Below, piece after piece: positions 34,576 through 46,727 of a stretch of 64,000 nt of DNA; positions within the stretch are counted from its first letter, which is position 1, and every line of letters begins with the position of its first letter. Origin of the DNA: Ashinkailepas kermadecensis (taxonomy: Eukaryota; Arthropoda; Thecostraca; Neolepadidae); assembly GCA_034440615.1 (NCBI GenBank), contig JAOTOM010005127.1:598501-662500 (forward strand), written 5' to 3'. Both the position numbers and the translations under genes were made by a program. The notes below the pieces were generated by a model. The model did not search any database, was not told where the DNA came from, and was given only the letters and a program-made list of their open reading frames with translations.

Positions 34576-35427
34576 AAAAAGAACATCTAACTAAGTCCTT
34601 GGTTCAGTATTCAACCTGGGAGCATATTTAATAAAAGAGATGAGGTGAATCGAAGCTCAGCGAGTATCCGAATTTCTTCATCACCGAAAAATGTGGGAAG
34701 AAGACAACAAATCATCGAATTGAATTAATCGAATATTTCCAGCGAACCCTCATGCGAAGCATTCCACACGTCAAGTATACAACAAGGCTATCATGTGGCA
34801 GCAATTAGCAAAACGTAGGAGGCCTGGAAGAAATAGGAGAATCGCACGAAGTGTGGCAAATGCACCGAATGCGCAAGGCGGTGTACACGTGCACGAACAT
34901 CGGCGTTTTGGCGACCGGGCGTTATTAACTGGAACGCCTGAAATTTGAAAAATTTACATTTTTTGTTGATTTGCACAGGTGAAATGTAAGCAGTGTGAGG
35001 TCACTTATCAAGGGATACTAAAAGGAAAACCTTCAAACAGGATAGGGAGTTATGGTTGAAATCTGGTAACTCAGAAGCGATGGTGGTAGATTGGGCCCCC
35101 TTCACAAGACAATGAAGTAGGTCATTAATTATTTTATTTGAAATTAACAAAAGGGATCTGTAAAGACTAGTGGTCGAAATCTGGGGACTTTTTTACATTG
35201 GGATACGGCGCCATTAACATCTGGTTGCCCTCCCCCTATTGCAAATTATAGGTACGTCACTGAATGTGGGTGTAGTTTGCACGTGCATTGTGAGATGAAA
35301 GGTCAGAGCAGGGACCAAGGAGTCCAGCCTGAGGTCTGTCCAGAACGGACAATTGGACATGGATGGATATGGACATGGGTGAATTTGGATAAGGATGGAT
35401 ATAGATCAGAAGGTGAATGGATATGGA

Positions 35428-35430
<3 letters not shown>
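34576..35430. other. No feature seen
   Basis: AT-leaning intergenic DNA without recognisable coding or repeat signals. Confidence 0.4.
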
Positions 35431-35431
<1 letters not shown>

Positions 35432-35490
<59 letters not shown>

Positions 35491-35517
35491 TTATTTATTT
35501 CCTTCTTTATTTATTTA

Positions 35518-35602
<85 letters not shown>
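35432..35602. repeat. (TA)n / (GT)n compound microsatellite
   Basis: Two TA tracts separated by TTTATTTATTTCC, then about 50 bp of GT. Confidence 0.96.
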
Positions 35603-35668
35603 TGATACTGATATCCTTTTTGTTTAATGGGTGGTTCTCGACGCACTTTATGCACAATCACGACTAAT

Positions 35669-35790
35669 AGCGCCGCCCATACTGCTTCGCCGGCGGGATT
35701 GGGAAATGTCCCGAGCGGTGCGAGTGTTGAACCCGAGACATTCGGTACCCAGAGCTCAACACCTTAGCAACTCGGCCACCCCCGCCCCAC
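35669..35790 (-). mobile_element. tRNA-derived SINE (Leu/Ser-like head), 3' truncated
   Basis: On the minus strand it reads GGTGGCCGAGTTGCTAAGG (box A region) and TCGGGTTCAACACTCGCAC (box B), then the same tail as the copy at 48305-48490. The (CAAA)n tail is missing. Confidence 0.75.
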
Positions 35791-36109
35791 GGGTGTCCCC
35801 CCCCCTCCGATGGCACAGGTATCGTGACGCGATCAGTCGCGGCAGTCGACTGCCTCTGACCAGCCGGCGTGGAAGCGGAAGCTGGGGGGCACTTCCGTCG
35901 GATGCGGGCCGGTTCCGGCGCTGACCAGGCGCACCGGAGGTGCCAGTGAATGCTGTGACTCTGCACGCTGGGGCGCAGTGATGGCAGGCTCCGGCTGACA
36001 GCAGCTACGTCAGCTTAGCGCTCAGCAGCTTCGCATCCGCACGCAGCTGAACCCGTTCGCCGTGCTCCGCGTCTCGCACGCTGCCATCCAGCTTTCCACG
36101 CCACGTTCT

Positions 36110-36185
36110 CTGCTTCTCGCTGCTTCTCGCTGCTTCTCGCTGCTTCTCGCTGCTTCTCTGCTTCTCGCTGCTTCTCGCTGCTTCA
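36110..36185. repeat. 10-bp repeat CTGCTTCTCG
   Basis: Seven to eight units of the decamer. It also gives a Glu/Lys/Gln-rich minus-strand frame that is not a gene. Confidence 0.92.
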
Positions 36186-36564
36186 TTGCACAGTCTCGAG
36201 AGACCTGCCGAAGAGACCATGATAGCGCAGACCACTCATCATCTGGTGGCAGCCGGCGCCCGACTGGACAAATGGCTGCTGTCCTTGAATGTCGGTGGCC
36301 GAGGGCCGAGTTCGAATCCCACTGGCCGCTGAATTTTACACCTCAAACGATGACACATTGCTTTGAATAAATGGTAACGACATCAGACACCTGTTTTTGT
36401 TCAGTTCTGTATGCCTCAGCGGTAATGAATGGGAAGTGAGCAGGCAGACATTCCAAGTCACATTACAGGGGCAACAGTCCCGGAACCTGACCATGGTCTA
36501 TGAGCACATACAGCGGTTTATTCTTCACTGGAAACAATTTATGACTTTAACCCATGTCCTGGGG

Positions 36565-36810
36565 ACACCGGGTTCGAGTCGCTTCGCGCGCTCGCATTTA
36601 GCCCCCGGCTCGGAGGGTCAGTTGGCAGCTGGCCCGATAAGGCCGGGGACGAGCTACCGGGCGGCCGTGTCGGTGCATTGACGGCAAGTAAACTTTCGGT
36701 CAAAATTATGCCGTTGAACTGGAATTCATAGATCGGGTGGTGGGGCCAGGGTTCACACTATACGCTCTACTTAGCAATAGGACCCTGGTTCATAAAGCCA
36801 CCCCAGCAAG
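36565..36810 (+). mobile_element. tRNA-derived SINE family 2, headless copy
   Basis: Box B GGGTTCGAGTCGC is followed by a body nearly identical to 61766-62010, including CGAGCTACCGGGCGGCCGTG, TGAACTGGAATTCA and GGTGGTGGGGCCAGGGTT. The box A half is diverged. Confidence 0.7.
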
Positions 36811-37084
36811 AACTCGGATTAAAGTTGTTAAAAAAAGTATTGCTTCTAAACTCACTTCCCCTCTCTCCCCATCTATTGCACCTACTAAACCTTCTCGACA
36901 ATGTACACGGCGTGGCCGCAGCAGCATTGTCAGCGGTGACAAACGCCTCTCCGCGTCCCTGTGCCGTCTCCTGCCTGCACACGCGGCCGTCAACACATGA
37001 CGTCACGGCCCACGGCGAAAGGTCGCACGGCAGCAGATGCGGCAGTGACAGCCGTGGCATCCGTCCCAGCCGGAGCTGACCGGC

Positions 37085-38905
37085 CGCCGCTTCTGATTGT
37101 CACTCTTTCGCCGCTGCCAGTCGACGGCGGTGAGTTGTGTGTGAGGGTGTCGGTCCAGGGGGCGTCGGCCACTCGTCGGTGGGTCCGCCGCTTCTGATTG
37201 TCACTCTTTCGCCGCTGCCAGTCGACGGCGGTGGGTTGTGTGTGCGGGTGTCGGTCCAGGGGGCGTCGGCCACTCGTCTGTGGGTCCGCCGCTTCTGATT
37301 TTCACTCTTTCGCCGCTGCCAGTCGACGGCGGTGGGTTGTGTGTGAGGGTGTCGGTCCAGAGGGCGTCGGCCACTCGTCTGTGGGTCCGCCGCTTCTGAT
37401 TGTCACTCTTTCGCAGCTGCCAGTCGACGGTGGTGGGTTGTGTGTGCGGGTGTCGGTCCAGGGGGCGTCGGCCACTCATCGGTGGGTCCGCCGCTTCTGA
37501 TTGTCACTCTTTCGCCGCTGCCAGTCGACGGCGGTGAGTTGTGCGTGCGGGTGTCGGTCCAGGAGGCGTCGGCCACTCATCGGTGGGTCCGCCGCTTCTG
37601 ATTGTCACTCTTTCGCCGCTGCCAGTCGACGGTGGTGGGTTGTGTGTGAGGGTGTCGGTCTAGGGGGCGTCGGCCACTCATCGGTGGGTCCGCCGCTTCT
37701 GATTGTCACTCTTTCGCCGCTGCCAGTCGACGGCGGTGAGTTGTGCGTGCGGGTGTCGGTCCAGGGGGCGTCGGCCACTCATCGGTGGGTCCGCCGCTTC
37801 TGATTGTCACTCTTTCGCCGCTGCCAGTCGACGGCGGTGAGTTGTGTGTGCGGGTGTCGGTCCAGGGGCGTCGGCCACTCGTCTGTGGGTCCGCCGCTTC
37901 TGATTGTCACTCTTTCGCAGCTGCCAGTCGACGGTGGTGGGTTGTGTGTGCGGGTGTCGGTCCAGGGGGCGTCGGCCACTCATCGGTGGGTCCGCCGCTT
38001 CTGATTGTCACTCTTTCGCCGCTGCCAGTCGACGGCGGTGAGTTGTGCGTGCGGGTGTCGGTCCAGGAGGCGTCGGCCACTCATCGGTGGGTCCGCCGCT
38101 TCTGATTGTCACTCTTTCGCCGCTGCCAGTCGACGGTGGTGGGTTGTGTGTGCGGGTGTCGGTCTAGGGGGCGTCGGCCACTCATCGGTGGGTCCGCCGC
38201 TTCTGATTGTCACTCTTTCGCCGCTGCCAGTCGACGGCGGTGGGTTGTGTGTGCGGGTGTCGGTCCAGGGGGCGTCGGCCACTCGTCGGTGGGTCCGCCG
38301 CTTCTGATTGTCACTCTTTCGCCGCTGCCAGTCGACGGCGGTGAGTTGTGCGTGCGGGTGTCGGTCCAGGGGGCGTCGGCCACTCATCGGTGGGTCCGCC
38401 GCTTCTGATTGTCACTCTTTCGCCGCTGCCAGTCGACGGCGGTGAGTTGTGTGTGCGGGTGTCGGTCCAGGGGGCGTCGGCCACTCGTCTGTGGGTCCGC
38501 CGCTTCTGATTGTCACTCTTTCGCCGCTGCCAGTCGACGGCGGTGGGTTGTGTGTGCGGGTGTCGGTCAGGGGCGTCGGCCACTCATCGGTGGGTCCGCC
38601 GCTTCTGATTGTCACTTTTCGCCGCTGCCAGTCGACGGCGGTGAGTTGTGCGTGCGGGTGTCGGTCCAGGAGGCGTCGGCCACTCGTCGGTGGGTCCGCC
38701 GCTTCTGATTGTCACTCTTTCGCCGCTGCCAGTCGACGGCGGTGAGTTGTGTGTGAGGTGTCGGTCAGGGGCGTCGGCCACTCGTCGGTGGGTCCGCCGC
38801 TTCTGATTGTCACTCTTTCGCCGCTGCCAGTCGACGGCGGTGAGTTGTGAGGGTGTCGGTCCAGGGGGCGTCGGCCACTCGTCTGTGGGTCCGCCGCTTC
38901 CGACA
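37085..38905. repeat. 101-bp satellite, about 18 units
   Basis: Near-identical 101-bp units run CTTCTGATTGTCACTCTTTC, GCCGCTGCCAGTCGACGGCG, GTGAGTTGTGTGTG and then GTCGGTCCAGGGGGCGTCGG. Each unit contains a good 3' splice pattern (pyrimidine-rich, ending CTGCCAG), nine bases, and a 5' splice pattern G/GTGAGT (GTGGGT in alternate units). A few late units have short deletions (near 38570, 38755 and 38850). Open frames of about 100 codons are a consequence of the stop spacing. Confidence 0.95.
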
Positions 38906-39895
38906 GTGCTTCCGGCCGCCAAGCGTTCATTGCCACAAAGGTTCCGTCGGTGACCTTGTTTGACCTTGCAGGCCCAGGATCATGATATTTATGCCGATTA
39001 TGAAATTTATCGCAGTTTCATACGGCCGTAATCCATCCTTCATACTTTGTGCTCCCAGCTTCAGTAGTTTCTAAGATTAGGGTATGGGGGGGGGCGAATC
39101 TGCCCCATCCGGTGCTCGTCTTGTAAGAGTCCCTCCGATGCATGTGCTAACAATATATTTTGTTTAATTTGCCAAAATATCATTAGAAATAATATTGCAT
39201 TGGCTTCACAATGTGTTTCATTTGTGAAAAAATGCATTGGTCGCGCAGATATCGTCGTTGTATTGCAGCAGTTCTCGGTAGGGCGTCATTTGCGTCGGTA
39301 TTGCGTCACTCCCCACGAATAACCATGAATCGCAGAAGAATACAACTTTTTGAATCGTACTCATGTTATGACGTAACCCAGTAGATGCGACTTCGTGCAA
39401 ATTTGGGCGAGTGGTATGTAAAAATCGCACTTCTAACGGTTGAGATGGCTTGAAAACCATTGATGACATTTCCACCGTTAACTTAGTTCGTAAACCTCGG
39501 GAAGCTGCTGCTTTTGGCCTAATGCCTAGAATGCACCCTTGTGAATTACTATATCTAGATTTCGGATTCAGCTGGTACTTTATCCGACCTAATATTTGTA
39601 TTCTTAGTCCTTTGCAGTCTCCTTAGCAAGTAGGATAATGCACTGGGGGGTACATGTAGGTGGAGGGGGTACATTCACGCCCTAATCCCATCAAATCGCA
39701 CAGGAAAACACAAGCATTCATTTTTGCAGTTTAGGCGTGTTCTCGAAGTTCCGACACACCGTGTGAGAAAACTAACGCAATAAAGTTCTTCTTAGGACCG
39801 AAATTGTAGACGTTCCCAGATATGTTGAAGATGTGTGACGATTTGTGTTTATCCAGCCCGATGCGACCAGCCGGCCGGCTGGCTGTGTCCGCCAA
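38906..39895. other. No feature seen
   Basis: Unique-looking intergenic DNA. Short minus-strand frames show no motifs. Confidence 0.4.
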
Positions 39896-39897
39896 CG

Positions 39898-40108
39898 ACA
39901 ACATGTCCGCGGCCATATCCAACATGTCCGCGGCCATATCCAACATGTCCGCGGCCATGTCCAACATGTCCGCGGCCATGTCCAACATGTCCGCGGCCAT
40001 ATCCAACATGTCCGCGGCCATGTCCAACATGTCCGCGGCCATATCCAACATGTCCGCGGCCATATCCAACATGTCCGCGGCCATATCCAACATGTCCGCG
40101 GCCATGTC
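39898..40108. repeat. 21-bp minisatellite (AACATGTCCGCGGCCAT)
   Basis: Ten units, each with a CCGCGG palindrome and ACATGT. Because 21 is divisible by three, all frames repeat (NMSAAIS-like). Confidence 0.95.
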
Positions 40109-40446
40109 CGCCAACGGCTGCCTCCATTGAAGCCTTCGCACGAACGGAAAATGCATCATTCGTGATTCGTAGTTCGTCAAATGAATACGTGAACTGCAAA
40201 TATGTGACCCGGTCGGGCTGCTAGGTCACGATGTGATAACATCGAATGAAGCTCGGTGTAGAATTGTGAGGCACACGCAGTTGCGCCATACACTGATGTG
40301 CTTGGTTCGCGGCTCTACCTAGACTTCGCTCACAACCATGTTGGCGCTTCTGGTACTCCACTTCTTCGGTGGATGTGACCTTTCTTTGTGACCTCCCCGA
40401 AGGGTTACCGGCCGAGTGGAAGCATGTCTTCAGCATGCCGTGTCAT

Positions 40447-40778
40447 TGCACTGGTGTCATGACAGATGCACTGGTGTCATGGCAGATGCACTGGTGTCAT
40501 GGCAGATGTACTGGTGTCATGGCAGATGTACTGGTGTCATGGCAGATGTACTGGTGTCATGGCAGATGTACTGGTGTCATGGCAGATGTACTGGTGTCAT
40601 GACAGATGTACTGGTGTCATGGCAGATGTACTGGTGTCATGGCAGATGTACTGGTGTCATGGCAGATGTACTGGTGTCATGGCAGATGTACTGGTGTCAT
40701 GGCAGATGTACTGGTGTCATGGCAGATGTACTGGTGTCATGACAGATGTACTGGTGTCATGGCAGATGCACTGGTCTT
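40447..40778. repeat. 20-bp minisatellite (ACTGGTGTCATGGCAGATGT)
   Basis: About 17 nearly identical units, probably recent. Confidence 0.96.
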
Positions 40779-40799
40779 GCAAGGTTCTCAATAACGCAA

Positions 40800-41060
40800 A
40801 ATGACCAGGGGACTGGCACCCACTCCCTGTGGATGGGGAGATTGTGTAACTACCAGGGGACTGGCACCCACTCCCTATGGATAGGGAGGATAGTGCAATG
40901 GCCAGGGGATTGGCACCATTCCCTATAGACGTGGAGGATAGTGCAATGACCAGGGGATTGACCGTGTCTCCCTCGGACTAGACGGCATGTGAAATGTCCA
41001 GGTGATTCATGAAAGTCACAAAATATTCATGGGATTCATGAAGGTCACAAAATGTCAGGG
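40800..41060. repeat. About 56-bp repeat (GACCAGGGGACTGGCACCCA) then ATTCATG repeats
   Basis: Four diverged units of about 56 bp, then short repeats of GGGATTCATGAAGGTCACAA. Confidence 0.75.
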
Positions 41061-41666
41061 ATTGGGAATTGGAACCCCTGCCCCGGCCCCTGCCCGGGCC
41101 CCACGTGCCTACCCGCCAGCGGGTGGCCTCGGCCTGCAGAAACGCAGCCGGTGCAAACAATGGTATTGCTGCAAACTTCAGCCGACTCATCACGGCTAGC
41201 ACCGAGCAGCCCCCCCCCCCTCATCGTCACAAATTGTCGTCATGCCTCTGTGCCATCGGACGTGACTCGATTTGCTATTGTTTGTGTGAGCTTATCAGGG
41301 GGCTTGAAAGTGCTGACGGGCCAGTACGTCGAGCCGAGCTGAGGCAGCATCACGTCACCCAGCTCCCTGTCCAGCAGCGCCAGCTGTGTCCAGGTCTGTC
41401 GTGCTGGAGCCATCGTGTGTGTGTGCTGACGGTCTTCAACTAGATAATGTGTACAGGGATATGTCAGAAAATACCCCATAAGTATGTGCTTATATTCTTT
41501 CACTCCAGTGTCAATCCAAACCTTCAGATAGGTGCCATGGTTTAAGCACCACTCAACTGCGGAGTGCTCTTGCACCACTCTGGGAAAATGTCCAACAGAA
41601 CTGTAAGATTGATGACAATAAACGTTAATATTATGATGATGATGATGATGACTGGAACCATCATGT

Positions 41667-42195
41667 GTGTGCACTGACAGTCTTCAACCAGATCATGTGT
41701 ATGCTGACAGTCTTCAACTGGATCATGTGCACGTTGGCAGTCTTCAACTGGGGCATGTAAATGTTGACAGTCTTCAACTGGATTATTTGCATGTTGACAT
41801 ACTTCAACTGGGGCATGTGTATGTGGACAGTCTTCCACTGGATCATATGCATGGTGACAGCCTTCAACTGGAGCATGTGTGTGTTAACAGTTTTCAACAC
41901 GTGTGTGCACGTGTGTGTTGTGTTCGTGTGTCAACAGTCCATAGCTGTGTCGTGTGTGTTTGTAGTTCACGTTTGATGTTTGATGTTTGCGTTTGATATT
42001 TCGATGGTGATGATGTTCGTGTTTAATGTCTTGATGATGGCGATGTTTGTGTTTGATGTTTCGATGATGATGATGTTCGTGTTTGATGTCTTGATGATGG
42101 CGATGTGTTTGAAGTTTCGATGATGGCGATGTTTGTGTTTGATGTTTCGATGGTGGTGATGTTTGTGTTTGATGTTTCCATGATGGTGATCTCCA
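41667..42195. repeat. Two adjacent 30-bp minisatellites
   Basis: 41667-41895 has about eight units of GACAGTCTTCAACTGGATCA plus ten bases. 41966-42195 has about eight units based on GTTTGATGTTTCGATGATGG. Both are divergent. Confidence 0.85.
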
Positions 42196-42719
42196 TGGAT
42201 GCAATTACTTCCTTCTGTTATCCGCTGCGTTCCGACACAGCTGAATAGGAAGGGTATTCATGATGCGGGTGAGGTCCACATCGCTGCGCATTTTCAACAC
42301 CTTTATGCTTCTCCAAAATGGGGCACGAATAACGGTGAGGGAGAATAAGTGCAATATTTGGGACAGGGGAAGGGCTAACAACATGTATGACGAGCTGCAT
42401 CCAACAAACAGCATACTGTAAATTATTTTCCTTTCTTTTTGCTTAACTGGTGTCATCCTGGTCCAAGGCGAAACAACTAGCGCCGCTGGAGCGACAGTCA
42501 CCACAGCTATCGCTGAGTTGTTTTTTTCGCCATCGCTGGAGTGACCGTAGCTTCTGCCGCGGCCATATTCAGGCCACTGGGACGGCTATGGCTGCTTGGA
42601 CGTTCGTCACCGCTAGGACGGCTGTGGCCGTTGGGGTGGCCGTGCATACAGGGATGGCAACCGCGGCTGATGTGGTGGTGGCTGACCTTCCTAGTCATCG
42701 GCAGCATTTATGGCTCTCA

Positions 42720-44345
42720 AGAATATCCTACCTCTGAGGCGGACCCTCAGTGTTCCTCGCGCCTATCGCCAGTTCTCAAGGACTCTCTTAGTACTCAGGG
42801 GCCCCCGATCCCTCAGGTGTCCAACCCAATGCTCGGGAGCATCCAAGTCCAGTCCTCTCTAGCTCTCAGAGGAACTAAACATCCACCATGAGCCCTCTCC
42901 AACTTGCAGAGGTCATTCCCAGCCCTCAACAAATCTGTTTAATTTTGAGGGGAAGCCTGCAGCTCAGTGACAGGCCTCACAATTTCTAGCAAACATCGCC
43001 AGCTCTCGGAACTCTTCTTAGCCCTTTGGCAGCTCTGTTCATACCTCGGTGTTCCTCCCAAGCCTCAAGAGCATCACAGTCCGATCTTATCTAGCTCTCA
43101 GAGGTCTTCCCCAGTCCTCGACAGCCTTTCGGGCTGTCAAGCACATTTTAGCACATTTTAGCACATTTTAGCTCTGAACTGGCCCTCAGGATTCCTCACG
43201 AACATCGCTAGCCCTAAAGATCTTTCATTGGATTTCATGGGGCACTGTTCGTCTCATGGGGACCCGGGCCCCTCCACGGGCTTAGAGGCCCGCTACGTAG
43301 CACCGGGAACCCTCCACTTCCGCCCGGATCGGCTCCGTAGCTCGTGGGTTTCTGTATTGTCCTGAGGCCCGCTGTCAGCTCTGAGCCCCTCTCCATCAGC
43401 GTGAACCAAATCCAGCCTAGTGGCCCTGCACGTCCGACCCGGGGCCGCCTCCGTCGGCTCAGGGACCCTCTCTCACGGCTGGGGACACTCTCCGTCCGGC
43501 CGGAATCCCCCTTTCAAAAGTTTGGGCCTCCTCTATCACGCTCTCTCCTCCTCTATCTATCACCCTGTGTGGTTTCGGCTCCGTCGGCCCAGGGACCCTT
43601 CATGCGGGCTCTGGACACTCTCCAACGGTCCGGGGCCCTCCCGCGGCTAGGGGCCCTCTCCATCAGTGCAGGTGGCCTCCTTAGCGACCCAGGGCCTTCT
43701 CTGTCAGGCCGAAGGCCCTTTTTCAACAGCTTTTGTCCCTTCCATCAGGCCAGGGACCCTTGCAGCCACAGCCGTCCTAGCGGTGACGAACGTCCAAGCA
43801 GCCACAGCCGTACGGCTCGGGCCAATCCGTCGGCCAATCAGTCCTTTCTGACGGCCCGAGATCCTCTCCGGCAACTAGGGGACCCCTCTGTCGTCTCATG
43901 GGCTCTCATGGTCTTTGACGATCCAGGGCCTTTCCGGTAAGCCAGAGGCCCCTTGTCAAACGCTTGGTCCCTGTCCATCAGGTCAGGGTCTCTTTCTTCG
44001 GCTTGGGCCCCGTCAGTCCAGTGGCCCTTCATATTGGATCGGAGCCCTATCTGTCAGCCCGAGGGCCCTTGCAATGATCCTGGGCCCCCTCCGTCGATCT
44101 AGAATCGCTTCAGCTTAGCCCAGCCAAGGGCCCTCAACATCTTCCCGAATGCACTCTCCGTTGACTTGCGGCCTTCGCCATCGGCCCGGGATCCATTCCG
44201 TTGATCCAGGGACCCTTCACGTTGGCCCAGGGGACCTTTGCGGGCCCCCTGCAAAGGGCCACTGCACCGACGACTTGAGAGGCCCTTGCGGGCCTCTCAA
44301 GACGGTCTCCTGGAGGGCCCCCTCCGACCTTCCAGGCGTTGGGCG
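42720..44345. repeat. Second very old degenerate satellite (CAGGGACCCTCTCCGTCGG-like)
   Basis: Repeated words such as AGGGACCCT, GGCCCTCTCC(A/G)TC and (T/G)CGGCTC recur every 30-40 bp with heavy divergence; the left part uses AGCTCTCAG(A/G) words. It is C/T-rich on the + strand and lies just upstream of gene B. No coding signal. Confidence 0.65.
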
Positions 44346-44462
44346 GCTGCTCTCTTCGCTCCCCCTCCCCGGGAACAGGATCGTGGAACAGAATAGAATG
44401 GGACAAGGTCGAATGGAATAACGCCGGACATAGGAGGGACTGGGAAAGCTTCGAATGGATTA

Positions 44463-44467
<5 letters not shown>

Positions 44468-44527
<60 letters not shown>

Positions 44528-44531
44528 TCTC
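44468..44531. repeat. (CT)n microsatellite upstream of gene B
   Basis: About 55 bp of pure CT ending about 200 bp before the gene B start codon. A (GA)n/(CT)n tract near a promoter can be a GAGA-factor-type element in arthropods; that is only a possibility here. Confidence 0.93.
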
Positions 44532-44604
44532 TTCTCTACTTTTACGCTTTGCTGTATCTACTCTCTACTTTTGCACTTTTCTAAATCTACCCTCTACTTT
44601 TACA

Positions 44605-44729
44605 ATTTACTATATACACTCTCCTTTTACTCCACTTTACTTCTTGCTCTTTCTTCATCAGTTCTCTCGGTTTCTGTACAGCAACAGCAGTCCTCTGTCT
44701 GCAGGACCGACTTCCGATCCGGCCTCACG
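44605..44729 (+). promoter_or_regulatory. Possible promoter and 5' leader of gene B
   Basis: A TATA-like word (TTACTATATACAC, about 44607-44619) and a TCAGT initiator-like word (44658) precede the ATG. Their spacing of about 50 bp is not canonical, so this is weak. The leader is short, GC-moderate and has no upstream ATG close to the start. Confidence 0.25.
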
Positions 44730-44805
44730 ATGAGCTGGCCACTAGCTCTCTCCGTGGTGGTTCTCTGCGCCTTGTCGCTGGCGACAGCTCAAAGGCCTCG
44801 AGCTG
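44730..44805 (+). CDS. Gene B exon 1: signal peptide
   Basis: The ATG at 44730 opens MSWPLALSVVVLCALS, then LATAQRPRA, a classic secretory signal: short N-region, hydrophobic core, small-residue cleavage site probably after ATA. The donor GAGCTG/GTAAGC follows 25 codons plus one base, so the intron is phase 1. It matches the phase of all downstream exons, and the split codon with exon 2 gives Glu. The secretory signal establishes that this protein family works outside the cell. The gene A counterpart lies left of the window. Confidence 0.82.
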
Positions 44806-45089
44806 GTAAGCTGAATGGCCTCGAGTTGGTAAGCTGAATGGCCTCGAGTTGGTAAGCTGAAAGGTCTCGACTTGGTAAGCTGAATGCCCTCGAGTTGGTA
44901 AGCTGAATGGCCTCGAGTTGGTAAGCTGAAAGGTCTCGAGCTGGTAAGCTGAATGGCCTCGAGTTGGTAAGCTGAATGGCCTCGAGTTGGTAAGCTGAAT
45001 GGCCTCGAGTTGGTAAGCTGAATGGCCTCGAGTTGGTAAGCTGAATGGCCTCGAGTTGGTAAGCTGAATGGCCTCGAATTGGTAAGCTG
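44791..45089. repeat. 23-bp repeat: 13 tandem copies of the exon 1 / intron 1 junction
   Basis: Each unit contains the last coding bases of exon 1 and the donor, CTCGAG(C/T)TG/GTAAGCTGAA. The first unit is the genuine junction. All 13 keep GGTAAGCTGAA, so 13 equally good 5' splice sites stand in a row. Moving from one to the next adds 23 nt and changes the frame. Confidence 0.96.
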
Positions 45090-46382
45090 AATGCACGCGA
45101 CGGATGCGTGGGCAGGGCCAGTGGCCGATCTGGGCCGGAAGCCTGGTTTTCAGCCAGTTTGGGTGGCGGCTAATTTGAGAAGTAAATACGTCCGTTAAAT
45201 CCCTTCAGGTTTTCACGCTGACATTTGTCAGATCTGCTTGGGGGAATATTTTTATCATGTAATGTATTAAGGTTTCGAAACAAAAACTCCATGTTTGTGA
45301 AAAGTCGGGAAAATGGACCGTCGCCGTTAAAATTCCTGGACATGTCAGCTATCGTCATATCCCACGGTGCAATGCATATTTTAGATAAGTATTCTGATGG
45401 CGAACACGTAACTACTTGAATTTGTGAAGGTTATGAACTGTGGAGGTTATGACCTGTGGAGGTTATGACCTGTGGTTGGCTGTCTAACTAGCGCGCAAAC
45501 TTCGATCATAAAAAATATGTGTTATCCAGCCCTGACAGTGCTGTAGAATCTCCTACCCATCGCAATGCAGTGTGGAAGGTCAATTTGACCTCAAACAAGT
45601 TACTGGAAACAAATGTAATGAGCTGTTGATTCCGACGATTTGCGAACAAATTGCGGCATGACAAACTTGGAAAACACACGTAGTGAGTGGTCTGTCCCAG
45701 TCACAGATAGATGGCCGTCGAGAGCGAGCGATAGACGGCCGTCGTTAAACCCAAGTACCACCGAGATGGATATTTCCACCACCCCTCCCACCCCCACCCT
45801 CTCTGCTGCGAACTGAGGGAGAGGGAGATATTGTAACTAAATACATTATTCGGGTGGGTGGCGTATTCTAGTCGTAGCTTGCCTGTCGTATACTCGCATT
45901 GATACACATGGGTTTAACCACGGCCTGATATGGTCTGAGTAGTGGAATCACGACTCGAAAACGTAGTGTATCACTCGTGCAGGGCCATGTGTTTTGCGGA
46001 ATTTCGAGATAGAAATTGGACAAATATAGCCTGAACTAAAAAGCAGCAAGCATTTCAAATCAAACTCTGGGACCCTATTTCATCGCAACCGACATCTCCA
46101 TGTAAACATACCCTGGTTTAGCCACCATTGCTTCGCCAACGTCCGTGTTTTAGTCGCCAGAGCGCTTGCGATACGTGTACTCTCGGGACACTGCGGGGCA
46201 TTCATCAGTAACCTAAAGTGATATAACGTGAAACGTGGCATTCTATTGGAGGACATAATAAGGTTTCAGTCGCAACTCAACCTGCTCGTCTAAATTCAGG
46301 ACATTGTCGTAACATTATTCCGCATTGTGTATGATCTGCATGCTAGCGCATCTAGGGACCCAGGGAGGAAATACGGCCGCAG
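45090..46382. other. Intron 1 of gene B, unique part
   Basis: No gene seen. A small direct repeat of GAGGTTATGACCTGTGGA lies at 45427-45473. Confidence 0.45.
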
Positions 46383-46672
46383 CAGGGGCGGATCCAGACA
46401 TTGCCACGGGGTACACATCTCTGGAGGGGCGCCATTCCTTGGGAGCCGCGCCACTGCGAAAGAAGCCGGAGGGGATGAAAAGCCGGAGGGATTTATCTGG
46501 CTGATAGCTTCGAGGGGGATGAACTCGAGCACACTGAAGGGTGCCCTTTTCTTACAAAGGGCACCCCTGGCCGACACATTCGAGGGGTGCACTCGATCCT
46601 TCCCTGGGGGCGCCACCTCCCGTAGGGGACACATGCCCCAAGTGACCCCTGTATCCGGCCCGGAGCCACAGT
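46383..46672. mobile_element. MITE-like GC-rich element (uncertain)
   Basis: Starts CAGGGGCGGATCCAGA and ends near CTGTATCCGGCCC, an imperfect inverted pair similar to the ends of the MITE at 32010-32205. A clean target duplication was not found. The following CCACAGTCG nonamer repeat (46668-46727) may have formed at its edge. Confidence 0.4.
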
Positions 46673-46727
46673 CGCCACAGTCGCCACAGTCGCCACAGTC
46701 GCCACAGTCGCCGGAGCCACAGTCTGC

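Noticed and set aside
37198..38745. Series of about 100-codon frames on both strands
   Set aside because: Produced by the 101-bp satellite; unit length is not a multiple of three and stops recur at a fixed spacing.
39731..40224. MSAAISN / DMAADML frames
   Set aside because: 21-bp repeat, open in several frames on both strands.
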